A stretch of 64,000 nt of DNA from Haloferax marisrubri (GCF_001469875.2 NZ_LOPW02000005.1:62001-126000), one strand, 5' to 3'; positions 28,629 to 38,040 are shown, numbered from the stretch's first letter. Numbers and translations are program-made. The notes: a model not told the origin generated them from the letters alone.

Positions 28629-30149
28629 ATGTCCGAGCCAACTTCGCTCGCGTGGTTCCGCCGCGACCTCCGCCTGCACGACAACGAGGCGCTCGCGGCC
28701 GCCTGCGACGCCGACCGCGTGGTTCCCGTCTACTGTCTCGACCCCCGCGAGTACGGCGACCGACCGTTCGGCGGGTCCGACTCCTTCGACTTCGAGAAGA
28801 CCGGCGCGCACCGCGCTCGCTTCCGCCTCGAATCGCTGTCCGACCTGCGGTCGTCGCTCCGAGACCGCGGGAGCGACCTCGTCGTCCGCGAGGGCCGTCC
28901 CGAGTCCGTCCTCCCCGAGGTGGCCGACGCCGTCGACGCCGACTTCGTGACGGTCCACACCCACCCGACGCCCGAGGAGTCGAGCGTCGAAGCGGCGGTC
29001 GAGCGGGCGCTTGGAGACGGCGGCGTCGAACTCCGGCGCTTCTGGGGCCACACGCTCACCCACCTCGACGACCTCCCGATGGCGCTCTCGGAACTCCCGG
29101 ACACGTACACGACGTTCCGGAAGGCGGTCGAATCGGCCGCCGAAGACACCGACGAGAGCGACGGAGGCGCGGGCGACGAGTCCACGGACGCCGGCGACCC
29201 CGCCGGTCGCGACCCGCTTCCCGAACCGACTGTCCCGCCGCTCCCCGGGGACGCGCCCGCCGCGGGCGACCTCCCCGCGGTCTCCGACCTCGTCGGGAAC
29301 TCGGTCGCCGAGTCCCGGAGCGCCCCAGACGAACGCGGTGTCCTCCCCTTCGACGGCGGCGAGACGGCCGCGCTCGACCGCGTGGAGTCGTACATCTGGG
29401 CGGGCGACCACCTCCGGGAGTACAAGGAGACGCGAAACGGACTGCTCGGAGCCGACTACTCCTCGAAGCTCTCGCCGTGGCTGAACGAGGGCTGTCTCTC
29501 CCCGCGGTACGTCAAGGCCGAGGTGGACCGCTACGAGGACCGGCGGGTCGCAAACGACTCGACGTACTGGCTCGTCTTCGAACTCCGCTGGCGCGACTTC
29601 TTCCAGTTCCAGTTCGCCAAACACGGGAGCGACTTCTTCCGCCGCGAGGGCATCCGAGAGCGGACCGACATCGACTGGCGAAGCGACGACGCGCAGTTCG
29701 AGCGCTGGGCGGCGGGGGAAACGGGCGTCCCCTTCGTCGACGCGAACATGCGAGAGTTGAACGCGACCGGCTACATGTCGAACCGCGGGCGGCAGAACGC
29801 CGCGTCGTTCCTCGCCAACGACCTCAGACTGGACTGGCGACGCGGCGCGGCCTACTTCGAGACGCGACTCGTCGATTACGACCCCGCGTCGAACTACGGC
29901 AACTGGGCCTACATCGCGGGCGTCGGCAACGACTCGCGGGACCGCTCGTTCGACGTGCGCTGGCAGGCGAACCGCTACGACGAGGACGCCGAGTACGTGA
30001 AAACGTGGCTCCCCGAACTCGACGCCTTGCCCGCCGAGTACGCCCACGAACCGTGGGAACTCAGCGAGGACGAACAGGCGACCTACGGGGTCGAATTGGG
30101 CGTGGACTACCCCGAACCGATGGTCGACCTCGACGATTCGAGCGAGTAA
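28629..30149 (+). CDS. Cryptochrome-DASH / photolyase family flavoprotein
   Basis: The 506-residue protein has an N-terminal photolyase alpha/beta domain (WFRRDLRLHDNEAL) and a C-terminal FAD domain with LSPWLNEGCLSPRYV, ELRWRDFFQFQFAKHG, TGYMSNRGRQNAASFLANDL and SNYGNWAYIAGVGND. These are CRY-DASH signatures; members repair single-stranded or looped cyclobutane dimers and sense blue light. A disordered Gly/Pro/Asp-rich insert lies at about 165-225. It is a separate unit, 90 nt downstream of the winged-helix gene. Confidence 0.93.
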   Translation: MSEPTSLAWFRRDLRLHDNEALAAACDADRVVPVYCLDPREYGDRPFGGSDSFDFEKTGAHRARFRLESLSDLRSSLRDRGSDLVVREGRPESVLPEVADAVDADFVTVHTHPTPEESSVEAAVERALGDGGVELRRFWGHTLTHLDDLPMALSELPDTYTTFRKAVESAAEDTDESDGGAGDESTDAGDPAGRDPLPEPTVPPLPGDAPAAGDLPAVSDLVGNSVAESRSAPDERGVLPFDGGETAALDRVESYIWAGDHLREYKETRNGLLGADYSSKLSPWLNEGCLSPRYVKAEVDRYEDRRVANDSTYWLVFELRWRDFFQFQFAKHGSDFFRREGIRERTDIDWRSDDAQFERWAAGETGVPFVDANMRELNATGYMSNRGRQNAASFLANDLRLDWRRGAAYFETRLVDYDPASNYGNWAYIAGVGNDSRDRSFDVRWQANRYDEDAEYVKTWLPELDALPAEYAHEPWELSEDEQATYGVELGVDYPEPMVDLDDSSE

Positions 30150-30155
30150 CCGCGG

Positions 30156-30587
30156 TCACATCCCCCACGCGTCGTCGGCCGACCCGCCGAGGCGGGCGGC
30201 GGCGACCGCGAGGAGCGTCACGAGCGCGAACCCGATGAACGCGAGTCGCGGAATCGTCAGGAGACCGCCGAGCATGGGGTACTGGATAGACGTACACGGG
30301 CCGCCGACGGTGCAAATCGCACCCGGGGCGACCTGCAGATACGAGTGGTAGCCCGAGAGTGCGAGCCCGCCCACCGAGAGGGGAAGCACCGTCTTCCAGA
30401 CGCCGGGCCGGTCCTCGACCGCGGCGACCCCGAGCACCACGACGAGCGGGTACATCAGGATGCGCTGATACCAACAGAGGTCGCAGGGCGTCAGTCCGAG
30501 GCCGAGGCTGAAGTAGAGGCTCCCGCTCGTCGCGGCGAGGGCGACGAGGGTTCCGGCGGCGAGCACGGCGCGCGTCGTGTCCGACAT
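30156..30587 (-). CDS. dsbB: Disulfide bond formation protein B (DsbB)
   Basis: A 143-residue membrane protein with four helices. The redox motif LTPCDLCWYQRILMYPLV is the first periplasmic CxxC, and the second Cys pair is AICTVGGPCTSIQYP. DsbB reoxidises a DsbA-like thiol oxidase and passes electrons to quinone. The start MSDTTRAVLAAG at 30587 is preferred to the upstream in-frame ATG, whose extension is Arg/Pro-rich and not a signal sequence. It converges on the CRY-DASH gene. Confidence 0.92.
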   Translation of the reverse strand: MSDTTRAVLAAGTLVALAATSGSLYFSLGLGLTPCDLCWYQRILMYPLVVVLGVAAVEDRPGVWKTVLPLSVGGLALSGYHSYLQVAPGAICTVGGPCTSIQYPMLGGLLTIPRLAFIGFALVTLLAVAAARLGGSADDAWGM

Positions 30588-30958
30588 GGTCAGGCGCTCC
30601 CGAGGGTGTTTCTCGCCGGGGTCGGCTCCGGGGCCGACTGCTGTCGCTCCGCGCGCGGTTCGCCACCGTCTCGTCGGGTCGGGTCGCGTATCATCGCTTG
30701 TTGGACGTGGAGCCACGATAGACGCCGGTGTACCTCAAGGCATCGGCTCGACGGTCGAGTCAGACGAGCGCAGTCGCTCAGAAGCGTCGGATGCGCGGAG
30801 TGACCCCCGCCCGTCAGGGGACGACCGACGGGCGAATCTTCGTGGGTCGCTCGGTCACGGGATGTGCACCGAACCAGTGCGATTTGATTGCCGCGGTATG
30901 GTGTTATCAATGTTGTGCCGAGGCGGGGTTTCGCGTCCGACGGGCCGTCCCGCGAGAC
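30588..30958. other. Intergenic region, no gene seen
   Basis: The 371-nt gap between dsbB and the convergent-strand MgtC/DUF4010 gene end has no frame with normal codon bias. It should hold the dsbB promoter and the 3' end of the DUF4010 transcript. No tRNA-like or palindromic element was seen. Confidence 0.4.
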
Positions 30959-32338
30959 TCACGGCCGAAAGGCGACGATGACGACGCCGACGACGCCGGC
31001 GGCCACGAGGAGTGCGCTCCGTCGAGCGACTGGTCCGAAGAGTTCGCGGTCGACGCTCGCCGCGAGCGCGACCTTGACCGCGATACTCGCGACGGTGCCG
31101 GCGAGGACGCCGACGACGGCGGTCGTCCCACCGATTGTACCGCCGCCGTAGAGCGTGACGGCGGTCGTGACGACCGACCCGCTCGACACTAACCCGCCGA
31201 TGAAGCTCGTCACGATGAACCCGGTCGCGCCGAAGTACTCCTGTGCCGCCGCGGAGGCGAGCAACACGAGGAGGAAGAACACGCCGAACCTGAGTGCGCT
31301 TTCGAGGCTGAACGGCGACTCGAACGACACGTCGAGGTCGACGCCCCACTCGCGGGAGTGCAGCGCGTAACTCACCCCGACGAGCGCGACGAGGCCGAGA
31401 GGAACCCCTACCTCGACCGCCAGCTCCGGCACGAACACGACGACGAGCGAGAGGTTCCGGAGCGCCATCGCCGCGTCGGCCATGAGAATCGCGCTGGCCG
31501 CGAGCGGCCGAATCGACGGGTTTCGACTCGTCCGCCCGGCTATCTCGCCGATGACGGCGGTCGAGTTCACCAGCCCGCCGAAAAACCCCGTGATGGCGAT
31601 GCCGCGGTCGCCGTATCGCCGGATGATGACGTAGTTGACGAAGCCGATTGCGCTCACCGCGACGACGAGCAACCAGACGGTTCGGGGGCTGACGGCGTCC
31701 CACGGCCCGACGCGACCCTCGGGAAGTAGCGGGTAGACGACGAACGCGATGATGGCGAACTCGACGGCGCTCCGAACCTCGTCGGTCGTCAGCCGACGGG
31801 CGAACCCGTGGAGTTCGCGCCGCAGGACCAACAGGAGCGACGAGGTGAGCGCGACGACGACCCCCTCGATGACGAAGCCGCTCACGACGGCCGCGCCGAC
31901 CGCGTACGCGACCAACAGCGACGTGGACGTGGTGAGCGAGAGGCTCACGCCGAGGTCGTCCAACCGCGCGGCTCCGGCGTCGTCGCGTCGGGCGTCGCCG
32001 GCCTCGGTGTCGGAATCGACATCGAAGTCCGCGTCGGAATCGTGGTTCGGGTCGGTCTCGCGGTCGGCGCTCCGGGCGTTCGACCGATGTTCGACCAGTC
32101 CGCGACTCCCGAGCAACACCGCCTGCACGACCACCAGCAACCCGCCGGCCGCGAGGAGGACGTCGCTCCCGACGGCGACGGCGACGCCCCCGAGGAGACT
32201 CGTCAGCGTGAACGTCCGCACGCCGGCGCTCTTTTTCGACCGCTCGCGTTCCAACCCGAGGAACATCCCCAACGCCGCCGCGACGAACAGGCGGACCACG
32301 ACGGGGTCGATTTGCGCGACGAACTCTTCGAGCATCAT
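30959..32338 (-). CDS. MgtC/SapB and DUF4010 membrane protein
   Basis: A 459-residue protein. The N-terminal MgtC/SapB domain has AALGMFLGLERERSKKSAGVRTF, and a DUF4010 domain fills the C-terminal half (VVYPLLPEGRVGPWDAVSPRTVW, TGFFGGLVNSTAVIGEIAGRT, SFIGGLVSSGSVVTTAV). About twelve helices are predicted. An Asp-rich loop (about 100-125) separates the domains. MgtC-type proteins modulate Mg2+ homeostasis and F-ATPase in bacteria; DUF4010 is unassigned. A TATA-like AAAATATAC lies about 30 nt upstream. Start could be either of two adjacent ATGs at 32335 or 32338. Confidence 0.88.
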   Translation of the reverse strand: MMLEEFVAQIDPVVVRLFVAAALGMFLGLERERSKKSAGVRTFTLTSLLGGVAVAVGSDVLLAAGGLLVVVQAVLLGSRGLVEHRSNARSADRETDPNHDSDADFDVDSDTEAGDARRDDAGAARLDDLGVSLSLTTSTSLLVAYAVGAAVVSGFVIEGVVVALTSSLLLVLRRELHGFARRLTTDEVRSAVEFAIIAFVVYPLLPEGRVGPWDAVSPRTVWLLVVAVSAIGFVNYVIIRRYGDRGIAITGFFGGLVNSTAVIGEIAGRTSRNPSIRPLAASAILMADAAMALRNLSLVVVFVPELAVEVGVPLGLVALVGVSYALHSREWGVDLDVSFESPFSLESALRFGVFFLLVLLASAAAQEYFGATGFIVTSFIGGLVSSGSVVTTAVTLYGGGTIGGTTAVVGVLAGTVASIAVKVALAASVDRELFGPVARRSALLVAAGVVGVVIVAFRP

Positions 32339-32486
32339 CGAACCCCCGAACGTCCGTGTTCCATGCTATCGAGTATATTTTAATTGCTATCGTTAAAAAC
32401 GTGTAAGCTAATCAAATGGCCGAAGTATTTGATATTACTTGTTGTGTGGATCTATTTACGTCGGCGAGCACGCGCAGATTCTTGGT

Positions 32487-33110
32487 TTAATTCAACTCAA
32501 CAAAATCTGTATTCTTATTGATGACCACTTGAATCTCATGTTCTTTCTTATAGTAGTGATCTTTTACACCCTCAAACCGGAATTTCTTCCCCTCACCAAG
32601 ATATGGATGCTTGACACCATCTTCAACAATGAACGTGACTGGACGAAATACGCTGTCATCTGTGAGTTCTCCTTTCATATCTGGGATCTCACCCGTGTTC
32701 TTTTTTATAAAAAATATCGCGTCAATCGTCGCTTCGACGTCAACGTACTTTCCTGATCCACTAAAGTCGTCAAGCTCCCAGAGTTCGTTAGTTGATGCCT
32801 GCTGTCGTTTTGTCTGATTACTCTCTGATTCTGTCCGCTTGTTCGGTCTCTTCTGGCTCTTTTCCTGAACAGGTATTTTTTGAACTCTGCCGTACAGATA
32901 GTTGACGTTGTTTCCCGTACCCCAGCGGAAGTTTGAGATGGTGATGTCTAAATCCCGAATGGAGTCTAGGTGCCCGAGGTCATCGTTACCTTCTAAGACA
33001 CACTTTGTCTTGCCGACCTCACCTGGATCAACAACGAACCATCCATCATCGGTTCTTTCCAGACTAATCCTTCCAGATGCACCTTTTTCAGTAAACCAAC
33101 TCTGTGACAT
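32487..33110 (-). CDS. Hypothetical protein with OB-fold-like C-terminal domain (207 aa)
   Basis: Starts MSQSWFTEKGASGRISLERT. Codon use and composition are AT-rich and unlike neighbours. The C-terminal half (about 118-207), beginning GKYVDVEATIDAIFFIKKN, with DDSVFRPVTFIV, KKFRFEGVKDHYY and EIQVVINKNTDFVEL, resembles the RPA/OB-fold pattern of strand YVDVEAxV and terminal EI/FVEL. A Lys/Arg/Gln/Ser-rich linker (about 82-108) separates it from an N-terminal beta domain. Nucleic-acid binding is a guess from fold resemblance only. Confidence 0.7.
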   Translation of the reverse strand: MSQSWFTEKGASGRISLERTDDGWFVVDPGEVGKTKCVLEGNDDLGHLDSIRDLDITISNFRWGTGNNVNYLYGRVQKIPVQEKSQKRPNKRTESESNQTKRQQASTNELWELDDFSGSGKYVDVEATIDAIFFIKKNTGEIPDMKGELTDDSVFRPVTFIVEDGVKHPYLGEGKKFRFEGVKDHYYKKEHEIQVVINKNTDFVELN

Positions 33111-33317
33111 TTGTCAGACAATTCATTCTACACCAGTTAAATATCATTCCGATCTGCGTTTTACGGAGCAACTCAGATCCGATCTCTTGACTTCAAACAA
33201 CCGCCGCTGATGTCTGATTAATACTGTTCACTCGACAAATGGCTGATTGCTGTGCAAATTGGAGTCTATCCTTGATAGTCTAAATCGGAGTTCCGGTATC
33301 ACGAACCCATTTGACTC

Positions 33318-33438
33318 AGGAGGGAACTTGAACCTCAATCGCAAATCAGAGATTTGCTCGCTAGTTCAAATCCCTCGTCGTGCATTCAGTCTCACAAGAC
33401 CGAGAGACACGGAGGTCTCTCGGAGATTTGTGTTCGAC
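33318..33438. repeat. Decayed tRNA-end module (outer, tRNA-Glu side)
   Basis: The left arm GGAGGGAACTTGAACC (33319-33334) is an imperfect inverted partner of GTTCAAATCCCTC (33364-33376). Between them lies a perfect short palindrome, 33341-33347 with 33351-33357. A perfect 9-bp hairpin follows (33400-33408 with 33415-33423, loop ACGGAG). It directly precedes the better preserved module at 33439. Confidence 0.5.
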
Positions 33439-33573
33439 AGAAGTGCTCGGTAGGGGATTTGAACCTCAGTCGCTCACTCTGTTCGCTCCCTGCTTCAAAT
33501 CCCCTTGGCTCTCAGTTCCTGCTTCACAGTCCAAGCGACACGCGGAGCGGTCGCTTGGAGGATAGTTCAGCAG
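33439..33573. repeat. tRNA-3'-end module beside tRNA-Glu (intact)
   Basis: A 27-nt exact copy of the tRNA-Glu 3' region lies at 33439-33465 and recurs at 33574-33600 in the real gene, a direct repeat bounding a 135-bp unit. Inside is an exact 12-bp inverted copy of the T-arm half (33452-33463 with 33494-33505), separated by a TCGCTC...TTCGCTCC core. A perfect 10-bp hairpin follows (33530-33539 with 33550-33559), then the intact tRNA. Confidence 0.65.
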
Positions 33574-33578
33574 AGAAG

Positions 33579-33653
<75 letters not shown>

Positions 33654-33739
33654 GTCTGCATTCACGAGTGGTCGTTGGACTATTTTAAGCGTTGCGTTCC
33701 ATCGTGGGTGAGTGAGAGGAACCCACCCACGACGGCGGC

Positions 33740-35716
33740 TTACTCGCCCGTGAACTCGGGGTCGCGGTCGCTCGTGAAGGCGGCGATGCCCTCCATCAGG
33801 TCAGCGGTGGTAAACAGCAGGCCGAACGCCTGTGCTTCGACTTCCAGCCCGGAGTCGGTGTCTTCCCAGCCGTTGTGCATGGCGCGCTTGGTGTAGCGCT
33901 GGGCGACCGGCGGGCCCTGTGCGAACCGCTTTGCGTACTCGAAGGCCCGCTCTTCGAAGCCGTCGTTCTCGACGACCTCGTTGATGAAGCCGTAGTCGGC
34001 CATCGTCTCGGCGTCGTAGCGGTCGGCGCTGAAGATAATCTCCTTCGCGCGGCCGGTGCCGACGATGCGCTGGAGGCGGACCGTGCCGCCCCACCCGGGG
34101 AGGAGCCCGAGGTCGTGCTCGGGTTGGCCGAGTTCGGAGCGCTCCGTCGCGATGCGGAGGTCGGCGCACATGGCGAGTTCCATCCCGCCGCCGAGACAGA
34201 AGCCGTCGATGCCGGCGATGACCGGCTTGTCGAGTTCCTCGAGTTTTCCGAACGTCTGTTGGCCCTTCCGAGAGATTTCGACGCCCGAGACGGCGTCGCC
34301 GCCGCCCGCAGCGATGCTCGTTACGTCGGCCCCGGCGGAGAAGGCGCGGTCGCCGGCCCCCGTGAGGAGCACGGCGCGAACCTCGTCGTCGTCGGCGAGT
34401 GTGTCGAGCGCCTCGGAGAGTTCGTCCATCAGTTCGATGCTGATAGTGTTGAGGCGGTGCGGGCGGTCGAGGGTGATGTGGCCGATGCCGTCGCGCACCT
34501 CGACGGATATGTCGTCGAACGCGGGGGCGTCGTCAGATTCCTCCTCGCCGCCGTAGAAGCCCTCGCCGGATTGGGTGAGGTCGCGGAGGTACTCGACGGC
34601 CTCGTAGCGCTCCGCACCGGTCTCGTCGTGGTGTTTGTCGAGCGCGTCGACGAGGGTGGCGATGCCTGCGTTGTCGGCCATCTTCGCCGGACCGTCCGGG
34701 AAGCGCCCGCCGAGTTTGACCGCGCGGTCGATGGCGGCCGGGTCGGCGACGTTGTTCCCGACGAGGCCGGCGACCTCGTTCGCCATGACGCCGAGCAGGC
34801 GGTTCTTGACCGCTTCGCTCCCCTCGTCGTGGGGGACCTCGGCGCCCTCGCCGTCCTCGTAGTCGTAGAAGCCCTTGCCGGTCTTCTGTCCGAGGTCGCC
34901 TTCTTCGACCTTCTCCGAGAGGAGCGGACAGGGTTCGTAGGCGTCGCCGAGCACCTCGTGCATGTATTCGAGGACGTGGTAGCCCACGTCGATGCCGACG
35001 TAGTCGGCGAGTTCGAAACTCCCCATCGGGAGGCCCATGTCGTACTTCGTCGTGGAGTCGACTTCGGCCATCGTCGCGTCGCCGGAGTGGACGATCCACG
35101 CGGCCTCGTTCATCAGGGGGACGAGGATGCGGTTCACGATGAAGCCGGGGCTGTCCTTGCGGACGCGGACGGGCGTCTTGCCCATCGCCTCGGCGAGGTC
35201 CTCGACGAGTTCGAGCGTCTCGTCGGCGGTGTGTGCGCCCGAGATGACTTCGACGAGGTCCATGCGGACCGGCGGGTTGAAAAAGTGCATCCCGCAGAAG
35301 CGCTCGGGTCGCTCCGTCACTTCGGAGAGTTCGGTGATGGAGAGACTGGAGGTGTTGGTGGCGAACACCGTGTGGTCGGGAGCGTGTTCCTCTAATTCGG
35401 TGTACACCTCCTTTTTGATGGACATCTTCTCGGGGACGGCCTCGATGACGACGTCGGCGTCGGTGACGGCCTCGCCGAGGTCCACCGCGGTCGAGACGCG
35501 GGCGAGCGCGGCGTCGGCGTCGTCCTGCGACAGTCGGTCCTTCTCGGCGAGTTTGTTCAGCGACCACTCGATTTGGTCGTAGCCCTTCTGAACGAACTCG
35601 TCTTTGATGTCGCGCAGTACGACGTCGTAGCCGGCGAGGGCCGCGACCTCCGCGATGCCGTGGCCCATGTTGCCCGCTCCGAGAACGGTGATACTGTTGA
35701 CGTCATCTACGTTCAT
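33740..35716 (-). CDS. 3-hydroxyacyl-CoA dehydrogenase / enoyl-CoA hydratase fusion
   Basis: A 658-residue bifunctional beta-oxidation enzyme. The N-terminal NAD-binding domain has VLGAGNMGHGIAEVAALAGY and catalytic GMHFFNPPVRMDLVEVI (His about 139). The enoyl-CoA hydratase domain begins near 405 (ISVEVRDGIGHITLDRPHRLN) with GADVTSIAAGGGD and GLLPGWGGTVRLQRIVG carrying the crotonase oxyanion and Glu residues. This order (dehydrogenase then hydratase) is the reverse of bacterial FadB but is known in archaea, e.g. Metallosphaera crotonyl-CoA hydratase/3-hydroxybutyryl-CoA dehydrogenase. It acts in fatty-acid or polyhydroxybutyrate-related metabolism. Confidence 0.94.
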   Translation of the reverse strand: MNVDDVNSITVLGAGNMGHGIAEVAALAGYDVVLRDIKDEFVQKGYDQIEWSLNKLAEKDRLSQDDADAALARVSTAVDLGEAVTDADVVIEAVPEKMSIKKEVYTELEEHAPDHTVFATNTSSLSITELSEVTERPERFCGMHFFNPPVRMDLVEVISGAHTADETLELVEDLAEAMGKTPVRVRKDSPGFIVNRILVPLMNEAAWIVHSGDATMAEVDSTTKYDMGLPMGSFELADYVGIDVGYHVLEYMHEVLGDAYEPCPLLSEKVEEGDLGQKTGKGFYDYEDGEGAEVPHDEGSEAVKNRLLGVMANEVAGLVGNNVADPAAIDRAVKLGGRFPDGPAKMADNAGIATLVDALDKHHDETGAERYEAVEYLRDLTQSGEGFYGGEEESDDAPAFDDISVEVRDGIGHITLDRPHRLNTISIELMDELSEALDTLADDDEVRAVLLTGAGDRAFSAGADVTSIAAGGGDAVSGVEISRKGQQTFGKLEELDKPVIAGIDGFCLGGGMELAMCADLRIATERSELGQPEHDLGLLPGWGGTVRLQRIVGTGRAKEIIFSADRYDAETMADYGFINEVVENDGFEERAFEYAKRFAQGPPVAQRYTKRAMHNGWEDTDSGLEVEAQAFGLLFTTADLMEGIAAFTSDRDPEFTGE

Positions 35717-35857
35717 GGACGAACGTTATAGTGCGCGGCGGTTTCAACGTTTCCCTCGCGCGAAATATAAACGAAACAGGCGTTTATTCAATCGACAGAA
35801 GACATCGACGCAGTCTGTCGATTATTCGGGGCTCCGTTACTTTCCACCTTTCCAGCG

Positions 35858-36439
35858 TTAGTCCACGGACCGCCAGAGATAGTGACTGGCGTAGCTCCGA
35901 TAGGGGGCCCATCGCTCGGCGCGCTCGCGCATCTCGCCGCGGGAGACGGCGTCGCGTTCGAACCCGAAGACGTGTTCCATGCCGCGTCGAATCCCGAGGT
36001 CCTCGACCGGAAACACGTCCTCGCGGGCGAGCACGGAGATGAGGAACATCTTCGCGGTCCAGTCGCCGACGCCGCGAATCTCGGTGAGCGCCGCGACGAC
36101 CTCGTCGTCGTCCATCGCTTGGAGGGATTCGGCCGAGAGGCCGTCTTGGAACGCGTCGGCGACGTTGCGGACGTAGCCCACTTTCTGGTTCGAGAGGCCG
36201 CAGTCGCGCAGGACGCTCTCGTCGGCGGCGAGTATCCCCTCGGGGGTGACCTCGACGCGGTCGAGCAGGCGGTCCCGAATCGTCGCCGCCGCGGTCGTCG
36301 AGAGCTGTTGGTTGACAATCGAGACGACCAGTCGCTCGAAGGGGTCGTCGGCGGGGTCGAGCGAGAGCGGGCCGTGTTCTTCGACCACATCGCCGAGGTG
36401 CGGGTCCGAACGGAGTTCGCGGTAGGCGTCGTCGCTCAT
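35858..36439 (-). CDS. DNA-3-methyladenine glycosylase II type (HhH-GPD)
   Basis: A 193-residue AlkA-like repair enzyme. The HhH-GPD region has SIVNQQLSTTAAATIRDRL, the helix-hairpin-helix LTEIRGVGDWTAKMFLI, and the catalytic Asp in FPVEDLGIRRGM. It excises alkylated purines. The start at 36439 (MSDDAYRELRSDPH) is chosen; upstream in-frame codons give basic, Pro-rich sequence. No iron-sulphur Cys cluster is visible, consistent with AlkA and unlike EndoIII. Confidence 0.92.
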   Translation of the reverse strand: MSDDAYRELRSDPHLGDVVEEHGPLSLDPADDPFERLVVSIVNQQLSTTAAATIRDRLLDRVEVTPEGILAADESVLRDCGLSNQKVGYVRNVADAFQDGLSAESLQAMDDDEVVAALTEIRGVGDWTAKMFLISVLAREDVFPVEDLGIRRGMEHVFGFERDAVSRGEMRERAERWAPYRSYASHYLWRSVD

Positions 36440-36547
36440 CGACTCGTGGTTGGGCCGTCGGGGAGAAAAGTGCGCGTGTCTCGGGAACGGTCGCGAGCGC
36501 ACGCGACAGCAGCGGGCGCGTCTGTCGCGGGCGCGGCGTCGGCCGAC

Positions 36548-37909
36548 TTACTCTTCGAGGAGCTCTTCTTCCTCGTCGTCGCTGTCGTTGCGGTCGGCGT
36601 TGGCGCGGCGGCGCACGTCCACGCGGTAGTGTTCGAGGATGTCGCGGCCGAGCAGCAGCGGGTAGTCCATGTGCGAGCGGTCCTCGACGCTGGCGGTCAC
36701 GGTGTGCTGGGTGCCGCCGATACCGATGACGAGGTCGACCACGGGGCGGGCCTTCCCGCTCTTGAGGCTCCCGGACTTCACGCGCGTCATGCTCTTGATT
36801 GGCCCCGCGCCGATTTCGGCGGCGAGGCTCGTGTCGATGCTCGTCCGGGTCGCACCGGTGTCGGACTTCGCGAGGGTCTGCTGGGAGCCGCTGGTCCCGT
36901 TGACGACGACCTCCTCGATGTAGCCGATGAGGGGCGCTTCGCCGTCGATGATGGGCGACTCGTTGGGGGCGCACGAGGGGACGGAGTCGTCGAGCGTCGC
37001 CGACAGTTCCTCGACGCGCGTCTCGTCGACCTCGCCGCCCGCGCGCTCGATTGCGAGCTTCGCGATGTGCGGCGCGGGGCTCTTACCCGTCGCCTGGTAG
37101 AGACCCTTGAAGCCGGCCGTCGGGTTCGCTTCGAGGACGAACCAGCCGTCGTCGCCCTCCACGAGGTCGACGCCGACGTAGTCCATCTCCATCACTTCGG
37201 CGGCGTAGAGCGCCGTCTCCTTGGCCTCCTCGGGCATCTCGTCGGTCGCGTCGAGCACGTCGCCGCCGAGAGCGACGTTGGTCCGCCAGTCGCCCTCCGG
37301 GGCGTAGCGGTACATCGCGCCGACGATTTCGCCGTCGACGATGTAGACGCGCAGGTCGCGGTGGCGGTCGCCGTCGCGGTCGATGAGCTTCTGGAGGAAC
37401 GCCTGTCGGTTGCCGACCTTCGGGTTGACGGGCTCGGTCAGGTCGACCTTCCACGTCCCGCCGCCGTGGGTCCCGATGGCGGACTTGTAGACGCCGACGT
37501 CGCCGAAGCGCTCGCGGCCCTTGTTGAGTCGGTCGTTCGAGAGCGCGAGGAGCGCGTCGGGCACCTGGATGTTCCAGTTGGCGAGCGTCGCGGCCGTGGC
37601 GAACTTGTGGATGGCCGCGAGGACCGCGTCGGGCTCGTTGAGCATCGGTCGGATGCGGTTGAACGTCGTCGCCAGCCCGAGCAGTTCGGCGGGTTCTTCG
37701 GTGTTCGACAGGAGCAGTCGGTTCGCGATGATGTCCACCTCAGGCTCGACTGTCACCTCGCCGTCTTCGATGCTGACCGCCGCGTTCTCCCGACGGAGCC
37801 ACACCGGTTCGTGACCGAGGTCTTCGACCGCGTTGAGGATTGCCTTCGTCTCCTTGCTGTTGTGCAGAGAAAGCACGCCGACACGTACGGTGTCGTCTGT
37901 GGTGGACAT
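36548..37909 (-). CDS. RimK-type ATP-grasp ligase fused to RimB-like aspartic protease domain
   Basis: A 453-residue two-domain protein. Residues about 80-290 form an ATP-grasp ligase (DALLALSNDRLNKGRERFG, VGVYKSAIGTHGGG, MDYVGVDLVEGDDGWFVLEAN with metal-binding Asp/Glu/Asn). Residues about 325-430 match the retropepsin-like Zn-protease/RimB-RloA2 family (PF05618): AKSDTGATRTSID with D350TGA, VKSGSL, DRSHM, PLLLGRDIL. RimK adds glutamates to peptides such as ribosomal S6; the protease-type domain may remove or trim them. One polypeptide carrying both is notable. The start MSTTDDTVRV is at 37909. Confidence 0.9.
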   Translation of the reverse strand: MSTTDDTVRVGVLSLHNSKETKAILNAVEDLGHEPVWLRRENAAVSIEDGEVTVEPEVDIIANRLLLSNTEEPAELLGLATTFNRIRPMLNEPDAVLAAIHKFATAATLANWNIQVPDALLALSNDRLNKGRERFGDVGVYKSAIGTHGGGTWKVDLTEPVNPKVGNRQAFLQKLIDRDGDRHRDLRVYIVDGEIVGAMYRYAPEGDWRTNVALGGDVLDATDEMPEEAKETALYAAEVMEMDYVGVDLVEGDDGWFVLEANPTAGFKGLYQATGKSPAPHIAKLAIERAGGEVDETRVEELSATLDDSVPSCAPNESPIIDGEAPLIGYIEEVVVNGTSGSQQTLAKSDTGATRTSIDTSLAAEIGAGPIKSMTRVKSGSLKSGKARPVVDLVIGIGGTQHTVTASVEDRSHMDYPLLLGRDILEHYRVDVRRRANADRNDSDDEEEELLEE

Positions 37910-38040
37910 ACTCAGTTGATATTGTCCGGGTTTCAAAGACATGACGGTCGAGAGCCGGCCGCCCGGGGTTCGCGGGCGCGAGGACGGCGTCGGGCGGTCC
38001 GTCGCGACCGTTTATAACCCCGGCCCTCCCATCGCATCAC

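Larger units (their letters stand above)
32390..33438. mobile_element. AT-rich island beside tRNA-Glu (possible integrative element remnant)
   Basis: Base composition falls sharply from the GC-rich norm to AT-rich across about 1 kb. It holds one coding region (32487-33110, minus) and ends at the tRNA-Glu-derived modules on its right. No integrase, transposase or replication gene is visible, so it is at most a remnant or a small cargo island. Its position next to a tRNA with repeat modules suggests insertion at the tRNA. Confidence 0.45.

Noticed and set aside
33654..33739. Integrase or recombination gene next to tRNA-Glu
   Set aside because: No coding frame of sufficient size; the region is promoter and 3' gene flank only.
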